Source of the DNA: Candidatus Kouleothrix ribensis | GTDB taxonomy: Bacteria; Chloroflexota; Chloroflexia; Chloroflexales; Roseiflexaceae | Reading direction: 5' to 3' | Assembly (NCBI GenBank): GCA_016722075.1 | Contig: JADKGW010000001.1 | Span: 5,084,001-5,148,000 of the forward strand | Length of the DNA stretch: 64,000 nt | Shown: one piece after another, positions 30,450 to 39,564 of the stretch | How the letters are laid out: the number at the start of each line of letters is the position of its first letter | How positions within the stretch are numbered: position 1 is the stretch's first letter | Notes under the pieces: generated by a model | Database searches by the model: none | Seen by the model: only the letters and a program-made list of their open reading frames with translations | Told to the model about the DNA's origin: nothing | Position numbers and translations under genes: made by a program

Positions 30450-32573
30450 TTACTCGACGATCACCGTGCCAACCATGCCGTTGCCGTCGGGCGTGCCGTG
30501 CAGCTGGCAGTAGTAGGCGAATTTGCCTGGCTTGCTGAAGGTGATGCTCTTCGATTGGCCGGGCTGGAAGATCGCCGTGTCGAACGAGCCATCGCTGGCG
30601 GTGGCCGAGTGCGGCTTGGCGCCGTCGTTGCTCCAGGTGATGGTTGCGCCGGCCTTTATGGTGATCTCGAGTGGCGCGAACTCGAAATCTTTCATCGACA
30701 CCGTTACTGCTGCCGGCACATTTGCCGGCGGCGGCGTGGCAGTCGGCGGGGCCGGCGGCGCGCTGGTAGGCGCAGCGGCGGCCGGGGCGCCACCATCACC
30801 GACTTTGATCACGCCGGCCATGCCGCCGCCGCCCGCGCCGCCGTGGAATTCACAGAAGTATGCGTATGTCCCCGGCTTGTCGAAGGTCTGCTTGAAGCTG
30901 CCGCCGGCCTCGAGCGTGCCGCTGTTGAACGCGCCGTCGTCGGCGGTGACGGTATGTTTGCGCTGGCCTTTGTGCGCCCACACCACCGTGGCGCCTACCG
31001 GCACGCTGATCTCTTTCGGCGTAAAGGTGTTGTCGCCAATCACCACTTCGTTGGCGGCAGCGGGTGCCGGCGCGGCGGTGGGTGCGGCGGCAGCCGGCTG
31101 GGCAGCCGCCGACTGATCGGCTACGACGATCGTGGCGGCCATGCCGGCGCCGCCCTTGCCGCCGTGGAATGTGCAGAAGTATGGGAAGGTGCCGGCCTTC
31201 GCAAAGGTCTGCTTGAAGCTGCCGCCGGCCTCGAGCGTGCCGCTGTCGAACGCGCCGTCGTCGGCGGTGACGGTATGCTTACGCTGGCCCTTGTGCGTCC
31301 ACACCACGGTGGCGCCTACCGGCACGGTGATCTTGTTTGGCGTGAAGGTATTGTCGCCAATCTCGATGTTGACCGTCTGCGGCTGGGCTGCCGGTGCAGG
31401 TTGGGCGGCAGCCGGCGCGGGCACCGCTGCCTGGGCCGGCGCCAGCGGGATGCCGGCCATCAGCTGGGCGTGCTGGTAGGCGGTGAGCACGCCGCCCTCG
31501 CCCGGCACCGGGCCGATCTGCTCGTCCTGGTTCACATCGACACCCTGGATGGTTTGCTGGGCCAGCGCCAGCACGCTGAGCACGTCTTGCTGTGTGTCGG
31601 CAAGGCCGCCGGCAGCGGCGATCTTCACGGCGTGATCGTGAATATCTTGCACGCGGATGCGGGTGTTCTCACCGGCGATCTGCACATGCCCGGCATGCAG
31701 CTTGATCGCCTCGGTGGCGTCGGGCGAGTCGGCCGCCAGCTTGGCGTGGTCGGCCATGCCTTTGATGTAGCCGTCCTGTGTGCCGTTCTGCAGCAGCCCG
31801 AAGCCGTCGCCAGGATTCTGGATCTTACCGTCGCCGTTCAGGTCGTGCGCCTCGGCGCCCTCGATGATATTGGCGATATGTTCGGCATGCAGCTTCACCA
31901 GGCCGAAATCGCCGGCATCGAGCGCGTCTTTCAAGAACTGCGCGTGCCGCAGCAGCTCGTCGGTCTCCTGGCGCAGCCCGAGCGCGAAGCCGATCTTGTT
32001 GGGCGTGTTGCCAATGCTGAATAGCACGTGGCGGATGTGTACCAGCGCTTTTTCGGGCAGCGCACCACTCAGCAGCACGGTCTGGTTGTTGGTCAGCACA
32101 TCGGCCTCGGCGGCCTGCGTGATGTAGATTCGATCGAACGTGCCTAGCAGGTTATCGTTGGTTGGCGACACAAATGTGAGCGTGGCCGGGTCGCTGCCGG
32201 CATTCAGCTTGCCCAGCGGCAGGCTGGAGTCTTTGCCGCCGAGCCAGGCGGCGTAGGCCTGCCCGGCAGCCGGCGCGGGCATACCCGTCACAGCGACGAG
32301 CACCTGATCGTTGCGCAGCACCTGGTCGCGCCAGGCCAGCGCGCCGCCACCACGTGCGGCCGGTGCGGCGGTGGGCTGGGGCGGCGCAGTTGGGGCCGCG
32401 CCGACGGTCGGCTCGGTGTCGGCCACCGGCTCGAAGGTGGGGGTTGGCGCTGCGGCGGCGGCAGTTGGTGCGGCCGCAGCGGTTGGCTGCTCGGCCGCTG
32501 GTGTGCCGCCACACGCGGCCAGCAGCAGGGCTGCAATCATAACCATGGCTACAAGCGCTTTGTAATGGTTCAT
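30450..32573 (-). CDS. Lipoprotein with three blue-copper domains and a His/DxNxDG module
   Basis: About 707 residues, exported. Lipobox LLLAAC (Cys21), an Ala/Pro/Thr linker, then an RskA-like beta domain (about 75-185, AYAAWLGGKDSSLPLGKL). Module X follows (about 185-385): DELLRHAQFLKDAL, KLHAEHIANIIEG, DLNGDGKIQNPGDGFGLLQN, KLHAGHVQIAGEN, DVNQDEQIGPVPGEGG and AYQHAQLMAG. Three cupredoxins end the protein (about 405-495, 515-600, 625-707), each with the first His (RKHTVTADDG or KPHSATASDG) and a late Cys-x-x-His and Met (FCTFHGG, FCEFHGG, YCQLHGT). It resembles auracyanin-like electron carriers, but three copies in tandem with module X are unusual. Probably a periplasmic or surface electron-transfer or copper-storage protein. 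Confidence 0.85.
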   Translation of the reverse strand: MNHYKALVAMVMIAALLLAACGGTPAAEQPTAAAAPTAAAAAPTPTFEPVADTEPTVGAAPTAPPQPTAAPAARGGGALAWRDQVLRNDQVLVAVTGMPAPAAGQAYAAWLGGKDSSLPLGKLNAGSDPATLTFVSPTNDNLLGTFDRIYITQAAEADVLTNNQTVLLSGALPEKALVHIRHVLFSIGNTPNKIGFALGLRQETDELLRHAQFLKDALDAGDFGLVKLHAEHIANIIEGAEAHDLNGDGKIQNPGDGFGLLQNGTQDGYIKGMADHAKLAADSPDATEAIKLHAGHVQIAGENTRIRVQDIHDHAVKIAAAGGLADTQQDVLSVLALAQQTIQGVDVNQDEQIGPVPGEGGVLTAYQHAQLMAGIPLAPAQAAVPAPAAAQPAPAAQPQTVNIEIGDNTFTPNKITVPVGATVVWTHKGQRKHTVTADDGAFDSGTLEAGGSFKQTFAKAGTFPYFCTFHGGKGGAGMAATIVVADQSAAAQPAAAAPTAAPAPAAANEVVIGDNTFTPKEISVPVGATVVWAHKGQRKHTVTADDGAFNSGTLEAGGSFKQTFDKPGTYAYFCEFHGGAGGGGMAGVIKVGDGGAPAAAAPTSAPPAPPTATPPPANVPAAVTVSMKDFEFAPLEITIKAGATITWSNDGAKPHSATASDGSFDTAIFQPGQSKSITFSKPGKFAYYCQLHGTPDGNGMVGTVIVE

Positions 32574-32722
32574 GGGTCGATCCTTTCATTCGGGAACAAT
32601 TCAGAAAGCGCACACAGCGAAACCGTCATAGAGCGGCAAATAGCGCTATTTCATTGCCTGTGGCTCTCCGTAGATAAAATTGTGTGCTGTGCCAGCGCGA
32701 TCGGCTACCAGGGTGAAGCGCG

Positions 32723-33556
32723 CTATCGGCGGAGCGGGCGCGCGCCCTCGGCACTGGCCTGGGGCTGGTGTTGGGCGCGGTGGTAGGCCAGCAGCGCCAC
32801 CGCCGCGCCGATCGTCGCGATATGCGCGCCGATGTACAGCAGGCCGGCCGGGCGGGTGGCGAAGTCGAACTGGCCGATGAACACCAGCGCGGCAATCACA
32901 ATCAGCGCGCTCATCGCAATGCCGGGGCGCATCTGGGCCAGCACCGGGGCCATGCTGCGCGAGAACATCAGCGGGGCCATGCTGATGATCAGCGCCAGAA
33001 AGAAGGCCCCGAAGCTGCGCGCGGTCAGCAGGGTCAGCTCGCCCGGCCAGATCGTGCCGCCGCGCGCGCTGCCGATCAGCAGTGGCACGGCGAAGAACGC
33101 CACCACAAGCACGAACGCCGCCGCCAGCGCACGTGCCCACCACGGGCTTGCGCCGCCGGCCGGGGCGATCTGCGGCCGCGTGTAGACCCAATCGGCCAGG
33201 CTCGCCAGCGTTGCCAGCGCACTGAGCGACAGCGCGATCGTGTAGGCAATGCCGAACGGTGTGTCGAAGTGCAGCACCTGGCGGTGTGCCACCATCACGC
33301 CGATCTCGAGCAGGCTGAAGGCCCAGGTGAAGATTAGCGGCGTGTGATTGACCGACCAATTCCAGTTGCGGGCGGCCTCGAGCGCCATCACCGCGCCGCC
33401 GAGGTACCAGCCGCCCATGGTCATGGCCACGAACGGCGAGATCTTCCAGGCGGCGTTGGCGGCGGCCCAGCCTGGCGCGGCGAACAGCGCCAGGCCCATC
33501 AGCGCGAACAGGCCGGCGGTTGTGTATGTGAGCTTCTGGGTTGTTGCTGAAAGCAT
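32723..33556 (-). CDS. Multi-pass membrane protein between the two cupredoxin genes
   Basis: About 277 residues with roughly eight hydrophobic helices, for example TYTTAGLFALMGLALFAAPG, FVAMTMGGWYLGGAVMALEA, ALAAAFVLVVAFFAVPLLIG and ALIVIAALVFIGQFDF. The alternation suggests two similar four-helix halves joined near a PAGGASPWWAR loop. No family recognised and no obvious heme-His pairs in matching helices. ATG 33556 is preferred since GGAGG lies five bases upstream; the upstream frame is unsupported. Co-directional between two cupredoxin proteins, so a membrane partner (electron acceptor or transporter) is a reasonable guess. Confidence 0.6.
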   Translation of the reverse strand: MLSATTQKLTYTTAGLFALMGLALFAAPGWAAANAAWKISPFVAMTMGGWYLGGAVMALEAARNWNWSVNHTPLIFTWAFSLLEIGVMVAHRQVLHFDTPFGIAYTIALSLSALATLASLADWVYTRPQIAPAGGASPWWARALAAAFVLVVAFFAVPLLIGSARGGTIWPGELTLLTARSFGAFFLALIISMAPLMFSRSMAPVLAQMRPGIAMSALIVIAALVFIGQFDFATRPAGLLYIGAHIATIGAAVALLAYHRAQHQPQASAEGARPLRR

Positions 33557-33598
33557 CATCTCCTCCATTTCGTCAGTCAGCTTGTGCTGGAGGTGCCT

Positions 33599-33622
33599 GG
33601 GGGAGCCGAGTAAGGCTCCCCC
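33599..33622 (-). terminator. GC-rich hairpin after the DUF420-cupredoxin gene
   Basis: GGGGGAGCC and GGCTCCCCC form a perfect 9-bp stem with a GAGTAA loop. No T-run; it could be an attenuator or mRNA-stabilising hairpin between co-directional genes. Confidence 0.4.
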
Positions 33623-33799
33623 GAGCGGGGCTTTACCGCGCCGCGCTGCGCGGGCCTCTCCCAAGGCCGGGCGCGCTGCCGCGCGAGCCTTCGCCGCCTT
33701 CCTCCAGTGGTGCTCGCAGCGCCTTGGGCATAGCCCCCGCCGGCGGTTGCCGGCGAGCCGAATAATCATTGCTCTGCTGCCGCCGGCGAAAGCCCCGGC

Positions 33800-35692
33800 C
33801 TAGTGCTGGTGCCCATGCCCCGCGCTCGCCGGCGCCACCGGGAAGATCGCCAGCACCAGCGGCGCATCCGGCGCGCCGGCGGCCTTGAACGGGAAGAGCC
33901 CGAAGCCGGCCATGAACTGGGCATGCTCGTAGGCCACCAGGCCGCCGCCCTCGCCCGGCACCGGCGCGATCTCGCCATCGCCATTGGCGTCGTTGCCGCG
34001 CTGGATCCACTGGCTCAGCTGGGCCAGCCGGGCCGGGGCCTCCTGCACCGCTGCCAGGTCGGTCGCCTGGGCCAGCTTGAGCGCCAGGTCGCGCGCTTCG
34101 ATCGCCCACTCCTGCATATTCTCGGTGCAGATCAGCACATGCTCGGAGTGTGCCTTGACCGAGTCGCTGGCGTCGGGCGCGCCCTTGGCGGCGGTAGCAG
34201 CCTCGCCGGTGGCGCGCAGGTAGCCGGCCTGGCTGCCGTTTTGCAGCAGCCCGAAGCCGTCGCCAGGGTTCTGCGAGCGCCCGTCGCCGTTCAGGTCGCC
34301 AAACTTGGCGTCGAGTGAGCCGGCGATCAGGTTGTAGACATGCTCGGCGTGGCGTTTGACGCCGGCCAGGTCGCCGGCGGCCTGCGCGTCGGTCAGGAAG
34401 CTCGCGTGGCGCAGCAGCTCGTCGGTCTGCAGGCGCATGCCGGCAACATAGCCCTGCTGGGCCGGCAGGCCCGGCCCATTGGCCAGCAGCTGGGTCAGGA
34501 ACTGCGCGGCCTGGCCGGGCAGCACACCCTCGAACAGCGGCGGGCCGCTGGGCGTGGCCGGCCGGCTGCCGGCCGGCTCCTGGCTGATCACAAAGCGGTT
34601 GAAGCGCGCGGCCAGGTTGCTGCCGTCGGGCGCGTTGAATGTGCCGGTGGCGCCGCCGCCGCCGTCGATCGTCAGCTCGCCAAGCGGCTGGGTGGCGCTG
34701 CCGTCGAGCGTCGTCAGGAAGGCGAACAGGGCCTGGCCGCTCGGCGGCGGCGTGTCGACCCGCAGGTTCACCGCCACCTGATCGCTGCGGCCCTTGTCGT
34801 CGCGGAAGGCCGCCGTGCCGCTGGGTTGGCCGAAGTACTTGGCCGGCAGCGGGTTAGGCGTGGGCTGGGGTGTGGCTGCGGCGATCTGCGGCGCGGCGGC
34901 GGCCAGCTGTGGCGCCTGGCCAGCCGGAACGACCTTGATCGTGCCGGCCATATCGACGCCGCCGGCCGAGCCATGCAGCTCGCAGAAGTAGCGGAACTCG
35001 CCGACCTTGTCGAAGGTGTGGCTGAAGCTCTGGCCCTTCGATAGCAGATCGGATTTGAACAACGTGCCGTCGTCGGCGGTGGCGGTGTGCGGCGCGCCAT
35101 CCTGGTTGACCCAGGTTACGGTCGTGCCGACCGCAATCACAACTTCTTGCGGGTTGAACACGAAGTTGGCCATGGGCACGGTCAGCTGGTTCTGGCCCTG
35201 CGCGACTGGCTGGGCCTGGCCGCCTGCGGCGACGGCCGGCGCGGCGCCGGCGTACCAGACGCTATAGACCCAAATGCCCAGCAGCGTCACGGCGATGTAC
35301 AGGCCATAGGCGCTGCGCATGAACAGCTTGTAGTTCTTGAAGCGTAGCGCCTGCGGCACCAGCTTGTTGCCGCGCAGCATCACGAATGTGCCGAAGATCA
35401 GCGTGATCGAGCCGAGCGCCGCATGAATCAGCGCAGCCTGGTAGTAGGTCTCACCGAGCTTCTGCGGGATGCCGGGTGCGGCCGATTTGAAGAACGACGC
35501 GACCATGATCGCGAGTACCTGCACGACATTCAGGCTCACCGCAGTGGTTTGTACCCAGCGGTGCGCATTGTAGCGCTTCATCACCGCCAGCAGCATGCCG
35601 ATCGTCAGCAGCACCGCCACCGTGATCCCAAGCACCAGCGAGATGTCGGCGAGCACTGAGGCGTTCGTGCCCAGAAAGCCTCTACCACTCAT
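33800..35692 (-). CDS. DUF420-like membrane domain fused to cupredoxin and His/DxNxDG module
   Basis: About 630 residues. Four TM helices (about 1-148: LVLGITVAVLLTIGMLLAVM, VVQVLAIMVASFFK, ALIHAALGSITLIFGTFVML, YGLYIAVTLLGIWVYSVWY) resemble DUF420. A single cupredoxin (about 165-255) has APHTATADDG and FCELHGSAGG with Met after. An RskA-like beta domain (about 285-400) is followed by module X (about 405-615): DELLRHASFLTDAQ, KRHAEHVYNLIAG, DLNGDGRSQNPGDGFGLLQN, KAHSEHVLICTENMQE, DANGDGEIAPVPGEGG and AYEHAQFMAG. The end GHGHQH adds His ligands. Module X closely parallels that of the lipoprotein downstream. A membrane-tethered copper electron carrier or metal sensor is likely; exact role unknown. 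Confidence 0.82.
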   Translation of the reverse strand: MSGRGFLGTNASVLADISLVLGITVAVLLTIGMLLAVMKRYNAHRWVQTTAVSLNVVQVLAIMVASFFKSAAPGIPQKLGETYYQAALIHAALGSITLIFGTFVMLRGNKLVPQALRFKNYKLFMRSAYGLYIAVTLLGIWVYSVWYAGAAPAVAAGGQAQPVAQGQNQLTVPMANFVFNPQEVVIAVGTTVTWVNQDGAPHTATADDGTLFKSDLLSKGQSFSHTFDKVGEFRYFCELHGSAGGVDMAGTIKVVPAGQAPQLAAAAPQIAAATPQPTPNPLPAKYFGQPSGTAAFRDDKGRSDQVAVNLRVDTPPPSGQALFAFLTTLDGSATQPLGELTIDGGGGATGTFNAPDGSNLAARFNRFVISQEPAGSRPATPSGPPLFEGVLPGQAAQFLTQLLANGPGLPAQQGYVAGMRLQTDELLRHASFLTDAQAAGDLAGVKRHAEHVYNLIAGSLDAKFGDLNGDGRSQNPGDGFGLLQNGSQAGYLRATGEAATAAKGAPDASDSVKAHSEHVLICTENMQEWAIEARDLALKLAQATDLAAVQEAPARLAQLSQWIQRGNDANGDGEIAPVPGEGGGLVAYEHAQFMAGFGLFPFKAAGAPDAPLVLAIFPVAPASAGHGHQH

Positions 35693-35741
35693 GCAAAAGT
35701 TCCTTTCAGAGCATTGCTGGCCACCGCTTGCGGATGGCTAC

Positions 35742-35969
35742 CTACATCAGTCCCCGGATCGTCGGATCGTCGGCGCGGTCGATGCCGGTCTCACCCTCGA
35801 TAAAGGCGTTCAGGTCGCGCAGGTTGGTGAAGTAGGCCTGGTGGCCGTTGCGAACATGTTGCACCCATCCACGCCAGTGCCCACCGGCTTGGCCATCGTC
35901 GCCGCGCTCCCACCAGATCCGCACGATGAATGAGCCCCCGTGTTTTGCCGGGTCGTTCGACATATCCAT
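35742..35969 (-). CDS. Small conserved-looking protein of unknown function
   Basis: About 75 residues: FIVRIWWERGDDGQAGGHWR, GWVQHVRNGHQAYFTNLRDL, NAFIEGETGI. A short alpha/beta domain without signal peptide, with many Trp and His. GGGAGGACGGAGCG precedes ATG 35969. It lies just upstream of the DUF420-cupredoxin gene and is co-directional, so it may be the first gene of that cluster. Confidence 0.65.
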   Translation of the reverse strand: MDMSNDPAKHGGSFIVRIWWERGDDGQAGGHWRGWVQHVRNGHQAYFTNLRDLNAFIEGETGIDRADDPTIRGLM

Positions 35970-35989
35970 CGCTCCGTCCTCCCGCTGAC

Positions 35990-36389
35990 GACACGCCTAT
36001 CCTAGCGCGCAGGTGTCGTATGTGTGTCGGCATGCCTGCCACTGCCTGAAACCTGCACGACATTTCGCGGCATTGGCAGGGCGTATGCGCTGGCCGGCGT
36101 TGCGGGCTGGTTCGCCTGCGGCGGCACGCTTCTGTGCTTCGATCGTGGAGCGGCGCACGATTCTCGAAACGTACCGCGCGGCCGCAGGCTACAACCGCCA
36201 GCTGTATACGCTACGGCCGGCTGTCGTTGGGCGCACGCCAGGCGCGAAATTATGGTAAGATCGCCGCAACACCTGGGGCAGATCGCGCCAGCGATGCCTA
36301 TAGTACAGCGCACGCGCGTTGAGCTGCCGGCTACAAACTGTCGGCCGCATGCGCCCCACCAATGTGTAAAGCAACAGAGAGGGATCATA
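35990..36389 (+). other. Gap with repeat remnant and extended -10 promoter
   Basis: 36110-36190 has GCCTGCGGCGGCACG at one end and GCGCGGCCGCAGGC at the other, a worn copy of the GCCTGCGGCAGC repeat. Downstream TG-g-TAAGAT (36253-36261) is an extended -10 for the glycoside-hydrolase-like gene. No ORF of its own seems real. Confidence 0.45.
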
Positions 36390-38390
36390 ATGCCGCTTTC
36401 TTCTGCCCAGCGCGTGGGCGCCGCACTGCTGCTGGCCGGCGTGCTGGCCGCCGCGCTGCTGCGCCCGGCACAGCCGGTGCTGGCCCAGCCGCCCGCGCGC
36501 GACAAAGCCAGCCCGTTTGGGATGGTTACCGCGATCGGCAATCGTGTGCGCTCCGACGAGATCGACCGCTACGTGGCGCTGCTGCGCGAGGCCGGCGTGC
36601 AATGGGTGCGCGAAGAGATCTTCTGGGATCGGGTGCAGCGCGAGCCGGGTGGCCCGTTCTTCTGGAATGGCGACGGTAGCGGCTTCTACGATTACGATCG
36701 CAGCATCGCCGCGCAGGCTGCCGCCGGCATCCATGTGATGGGCCTGCTCGATTACAACCCGGCCTGGTTTAAGGGCCAGGCGCCGCCGCTCGAGGCCTGG
36801 ATCGCCGACTGGGGCAACTATGTGTACGAGACGGTCGCACGCTACGGCCGCAGCGGCCAGGTGAAGCATTGGGAGATTTGGAATGAGCCGAATTTGAGCG
36901 GCTCGGGCTACGAGAGCGGGCTGTACGAGATCAATTCCTACGCGCGCATCCTCGGCGTGGCCCACGACGCCGCCAAGGCCGCCGACCCCGAGGCCACGAT
37001 CGTGCTGGGTGGGCTGGCGGCGGTGTGGAGTGTGCCGCCCTCGCCCACCACCTACGACTATTTCGACTATCTTGATGCGCTGGGCCAGCTCGGCGCCTGG
37101 GCCAACTTCGATGTCGTGGCCATTCACCCCTACCGCCCCGACTCGCCCGAGGGCCAGCCGCTGCGGCGCGACCACCCGCTGACCTTCCCAGAGGAGATGC
37201 GCCGGCTCGACGAGCTGATCGCACGCTATGGGCCTAAGCCGGTCTGGCTCACCGAGGTGGGCTGGGCAACCAACCGCGGCTGGCCGGGTGTGCCCGAAGA
37301 TCGCCAGGCCCAGTTTCTGGCCCGGCTGTATGTGCTCGCGCTGGCTCAGCCGAACATCGAGAAGCTGTTCTGGTACGACTTTCGCAACGACAGCCTGCCC
37401 AGCGCACCCTACGACCAGCCGGTGTACAACGATGCCTACCACGAGCTGAACTACGGGCTGCTGCGGCGCAGCTTCCCGCTCGACCCGAACGACCCGACGC
37501 TGCGCAAGCCGGGATTCCTGGCCTACCGGGCCATGACCGGCGCGCTGAGCGGCCTGGTGCTCAGCGAAGTGGCCGCCGATGGGCGGCGCGGCGACATGCC
37601 CAGCACCTACTGGTACCGCTTCGGCGGCGCGCGGCGTGTCGATGTGCTGTGGAACACCGACGCCGGCAACCAGGTGGTGCCGATCGCCTGCGGCTGCCGC
37701 GAGGCGCTGGTGCGCCACTGGAACGGGCGCGTACGCTTCCTGATCTTCCCCGAGAACGGCGTGCTGAACCTCAAGCTCGACGAACAAGGCTCGCCGGTGT
37801 ATGTCGAGTACGACCCGCCGGCTGGTGCGGGCGGGCGCGTGTTTGCCGAAACCGGGCATGCGCTGCGCGGGGCGTTTCGTAGCTTCTGGGAAGCCAACGG
37901 CGGCCTGGCACGTTTCGGCTACCCGCTCACCGAAGAGATCATCGAGCCCGAGGCCGGCAGCGGGCGCCCGCGCGTGGTGCAGTACTTCGAGCGCGCGCGC
38001 TTCGAGCATTTCCCCGAGTTCTCGGGCACGCCCTACGAGGTGCAGCTGGGCCTGCTGGGCGTGGCGCTGCTCAGCCGCTTTGGCGTCGATTGGCAGGCCC
38101 AGCCTAAGCTGGCCGGCGCGCCGCCAGGCTGCCGCTTCTTTGCCGAGAGCGGGCACGCGCTGTGCCCACCGTTTCGGGCGCGCTGGGAGCAGCTGGGCGG
38201 CCTGCCGCTGCTAGGCCTGCCGATCACCGAGCCATTCGAAGCCACCCAGCCCGCAACCGGCCAGCGCTACACCGTGCAATACTTCGAGCGCGCGCGTTTC
38301 GAGCACCACCCCGAGCACGCCGGCACACCCTACGAAGTGCTGCTGGGCCTGCTTGGCCGTGAGCTGATCACCCGTTTCGAGCAGCCATAG
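36390..38390 (+). CDS. Secreted GH39/GH5-like glycoside hydrolase with C-terminal repeat modules
   Basis: About 666 residues. Signal peptide (RVGAALLLAGVLAAALLRPA, ending AQPVLAQP). A TIM barrel (about 35-360) has EAGVQWVREEIFWDRVQ, the acid/base Glu in HWEIWNEPN, VVAIHPYRP, and a nucleophile-type Glu in PVWLTEVGWATN, as in GH39/clan A enzymes. A beta-rich region (about 380-480) follows. The last 190 residues hold two copies of a module (FAETGHALRGAFRSFWEANG and FAESGHALCPPFRARWEQLG, then VQYFERARFEHFPE / VQYFERARFEHHPE, GTPYEVQLGLLG / GTPYEVLLGLLG), LGFP-like and presumably wall or glycan-binding. Glycan target unknown. ATG 36390 has AGAGAGGG upstream. Confidence 0.83.
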   Translation: MPLSSAQRVGAALLLAGVLAAALLRPAQPVLAQPPARDKASPFGMVTAIGNRVRSDEIDRYVALLREAGVQWVREEIFWDRVQREPGGPFFWNGDGSGFYDYDRSIAAQAAAGIHVMGLLDYNPAWFKGQAPPLEAWIADWGNYVYETVARYGRSGQVKHWEIWNEPNLSGSGYESGLYEINSYARILGVAHDAAKAADPEATIVLGGLAAVWSVPPSPTTYDYFDYLDALGQLGAWANFDVVAIHPYRPDSPEGQPLRRDHPLTFPEEMRRLDELIARYGPKPVWLTEVGWATNRGWPGVPEDRQAQFLARLYVLALAQPNIEKLFWYDFRNDSLPSAPYDQPVYNDAYHELNYGLLRRSFPLDPNDPTLRKPGFLAYRAMTGALSGLVLSEVAADGRRGDMPSTYWYRFGGARRVDVLWNTDAGNQVVPIACGCREALVRHWNGRVRFLIFPENGVLNLKLDEQGSPVYVEYDPPAGAGGRVFAETGHALRGAFRSFWEANGGLARFGYPLTEEIIEPEAGSGRPRVVQYFERARFEHFPEFSGTPYEVQLGLLGVALLSRFGVDWQAQPKLAGAPPGCRFFAESGHALCPPFRARWEQLGGLPLLGLPITEPFEATQPATGQRYTVQYFERARFEHHPEHAGTPYEVLLGLLGRELITRFEQP

Positions 38391-38642
38391 GGAGCGTTCG
38401 AATGCCTCCCCGCTGGCTACCTACACAATTGAAGAACCCCAACACGCCGGCGTGGCTGAATAAACCGTTATTTAACACACCGGCGCCTATTTACGAGTGT
38501 CATCTTTCTGCCGGGCCGGGCGGTATGTACGAGCCATGGTATGGCGCACGCATACGCATACGCATTTCATCATTCGTTCATCTGGCTCTCGTACAATAGC
38601 TGGTACCTTCGGTTGTCAACAATAAAAAGTGGGGAGTTATCA

Positions 38643-39392
38643 ATGCGAATCGTGCGACTTTGCTGCGTCCTGCTGCTCAGCATCCTATCGATCGGGCTGG
38701 TCGCCGGGGCACCACGCGGTGCCGAAACAGCTGACGTTACATGCCCGCCGGCAGGTTGCACCGTCTATGCACCTGTGGCGACCTACGATCAGCTGCCGCG
38801 CCTGATCTTCCCCGGCGCCAGCGAGCAGATCAACACGCTCGCGCCCACCCTGATCTGGTCGCCGGTTGCGCTTGGCAGCTACCAGATTCAGGTTTCGCCC
38901 GACCCGGCCTTCACCTCGGTTGATGACCTGATCATCAATTCTACCAAAGACATGCTCAAAACCCTCACCGTGCCGGTTGGTACGCTGGTCACTTCGAATC
39001 TGAAAGCGAATGCGATCTACTACTGGCGTGTAGGCTTACAAACATCGAGTGGCTACGTATATGCCACACCGGTCGCGTTTAGCACCCCGCAGGCCAGCGC
39101 AGTGACGCTGCCCGGCGATGTGACGGTGACCGACCCCAAGAATGGCTCGACGTTCCGGCGCGACAGCGTGCTGTTGAAGTGGAAGCCGGTGGCGGGCGCG
39201 CTGCTCTACCGCCTGCGCATGACCGACAGCAACGGCAAAACGTTGAATGCCGGCACGGCCTATATCGATGGCGTCGAGACAACCTTCTGGGTGCGCGGCC
39301 TGCTGCCCGGCACATACACCTGGAAGATTAAGGCCTATAACCAGTTTGGCTGGGGCTCGTATACCCCTGATCTGACCTTCACCATTCAATAG
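38643..39392 (+). CDS. Secreted protein with two fibronectin-III-like domains
   Basis: About 249 residues. Signal peptide (MRIVRLCCVLLLSILSIGLV to AGAPRGAE). Two beta-sandwich repeats: one around 60-150 with APTLIWSPVALGSYQIQVSP and AIYYWRVGLQTSSGYVY, the other 160-249 with DSVLLKWKPVAGALLYRLRM and PGTYTWKIKAYNQFGWGSY. The pattern W...Y.IQVS....YYWRV is common in surface Fn3-like domains of Chloroflexota. A Cys pair near the N-terminus (CPPAGC). No catalytic motif; likely an extracellular structural or binding protein. GGGGAG six bases before ATG. It follows the hydrolase-like gene by 250 bp. Confidence 0.75.
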   Translation: MRIVRLCCVLLLSILSIGLVAGAPRGAETADVTCPPAGCTVYAPVATYDQLPRLIFPGASEQINTLAPTLIWSPVALGSYQIQVSPDPAFTSVDDLIINSTKDMLKTLTVPVGTLVTSNLKANAIYYWRVGLQTSSGYVYATPVAFSTPQASAVTLPGDVTVTDPKNGSTFRRDSVLLKWKPVAGALLYRLRMTDSNGKTLNAGTAYIDGVETTFWVRGLLPGTYTWKIKAYNQFGWGSYTPDLTFTIQ

Positions 39393-39564
39393 GGTGCTTG
39401 GGCATAAAGCTGGTGGGAGCGTGAGGGCTTCGCCCTCACGCTCCCTGTTTCTAATGAGTTATAGCAGTTTGCACATCGGTTGCGCGTCACATCCCTCACC
39501 CCCGTCGCTGCCGCGACTCCCCCGCTCACAATTTGGGAGCGGGGGTTGGCTTTCAGGTGTAGGG

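Noticed and set aside
30372..32024. 550-codon open frame on the plus strand
   Set aside because: Antisense shadow of the cupredoxin lipoprotein; Arg/Gly/Val-rich with no motif.
36189..38156. 655-codon open frame on the minus strand
   Set aside because: It lies antisense to the glycoside-hydrolase-like gene, whose motifs are strong. Long antisense frames are common in GC-rich codon-biased DNA, and its translation shows no domain.
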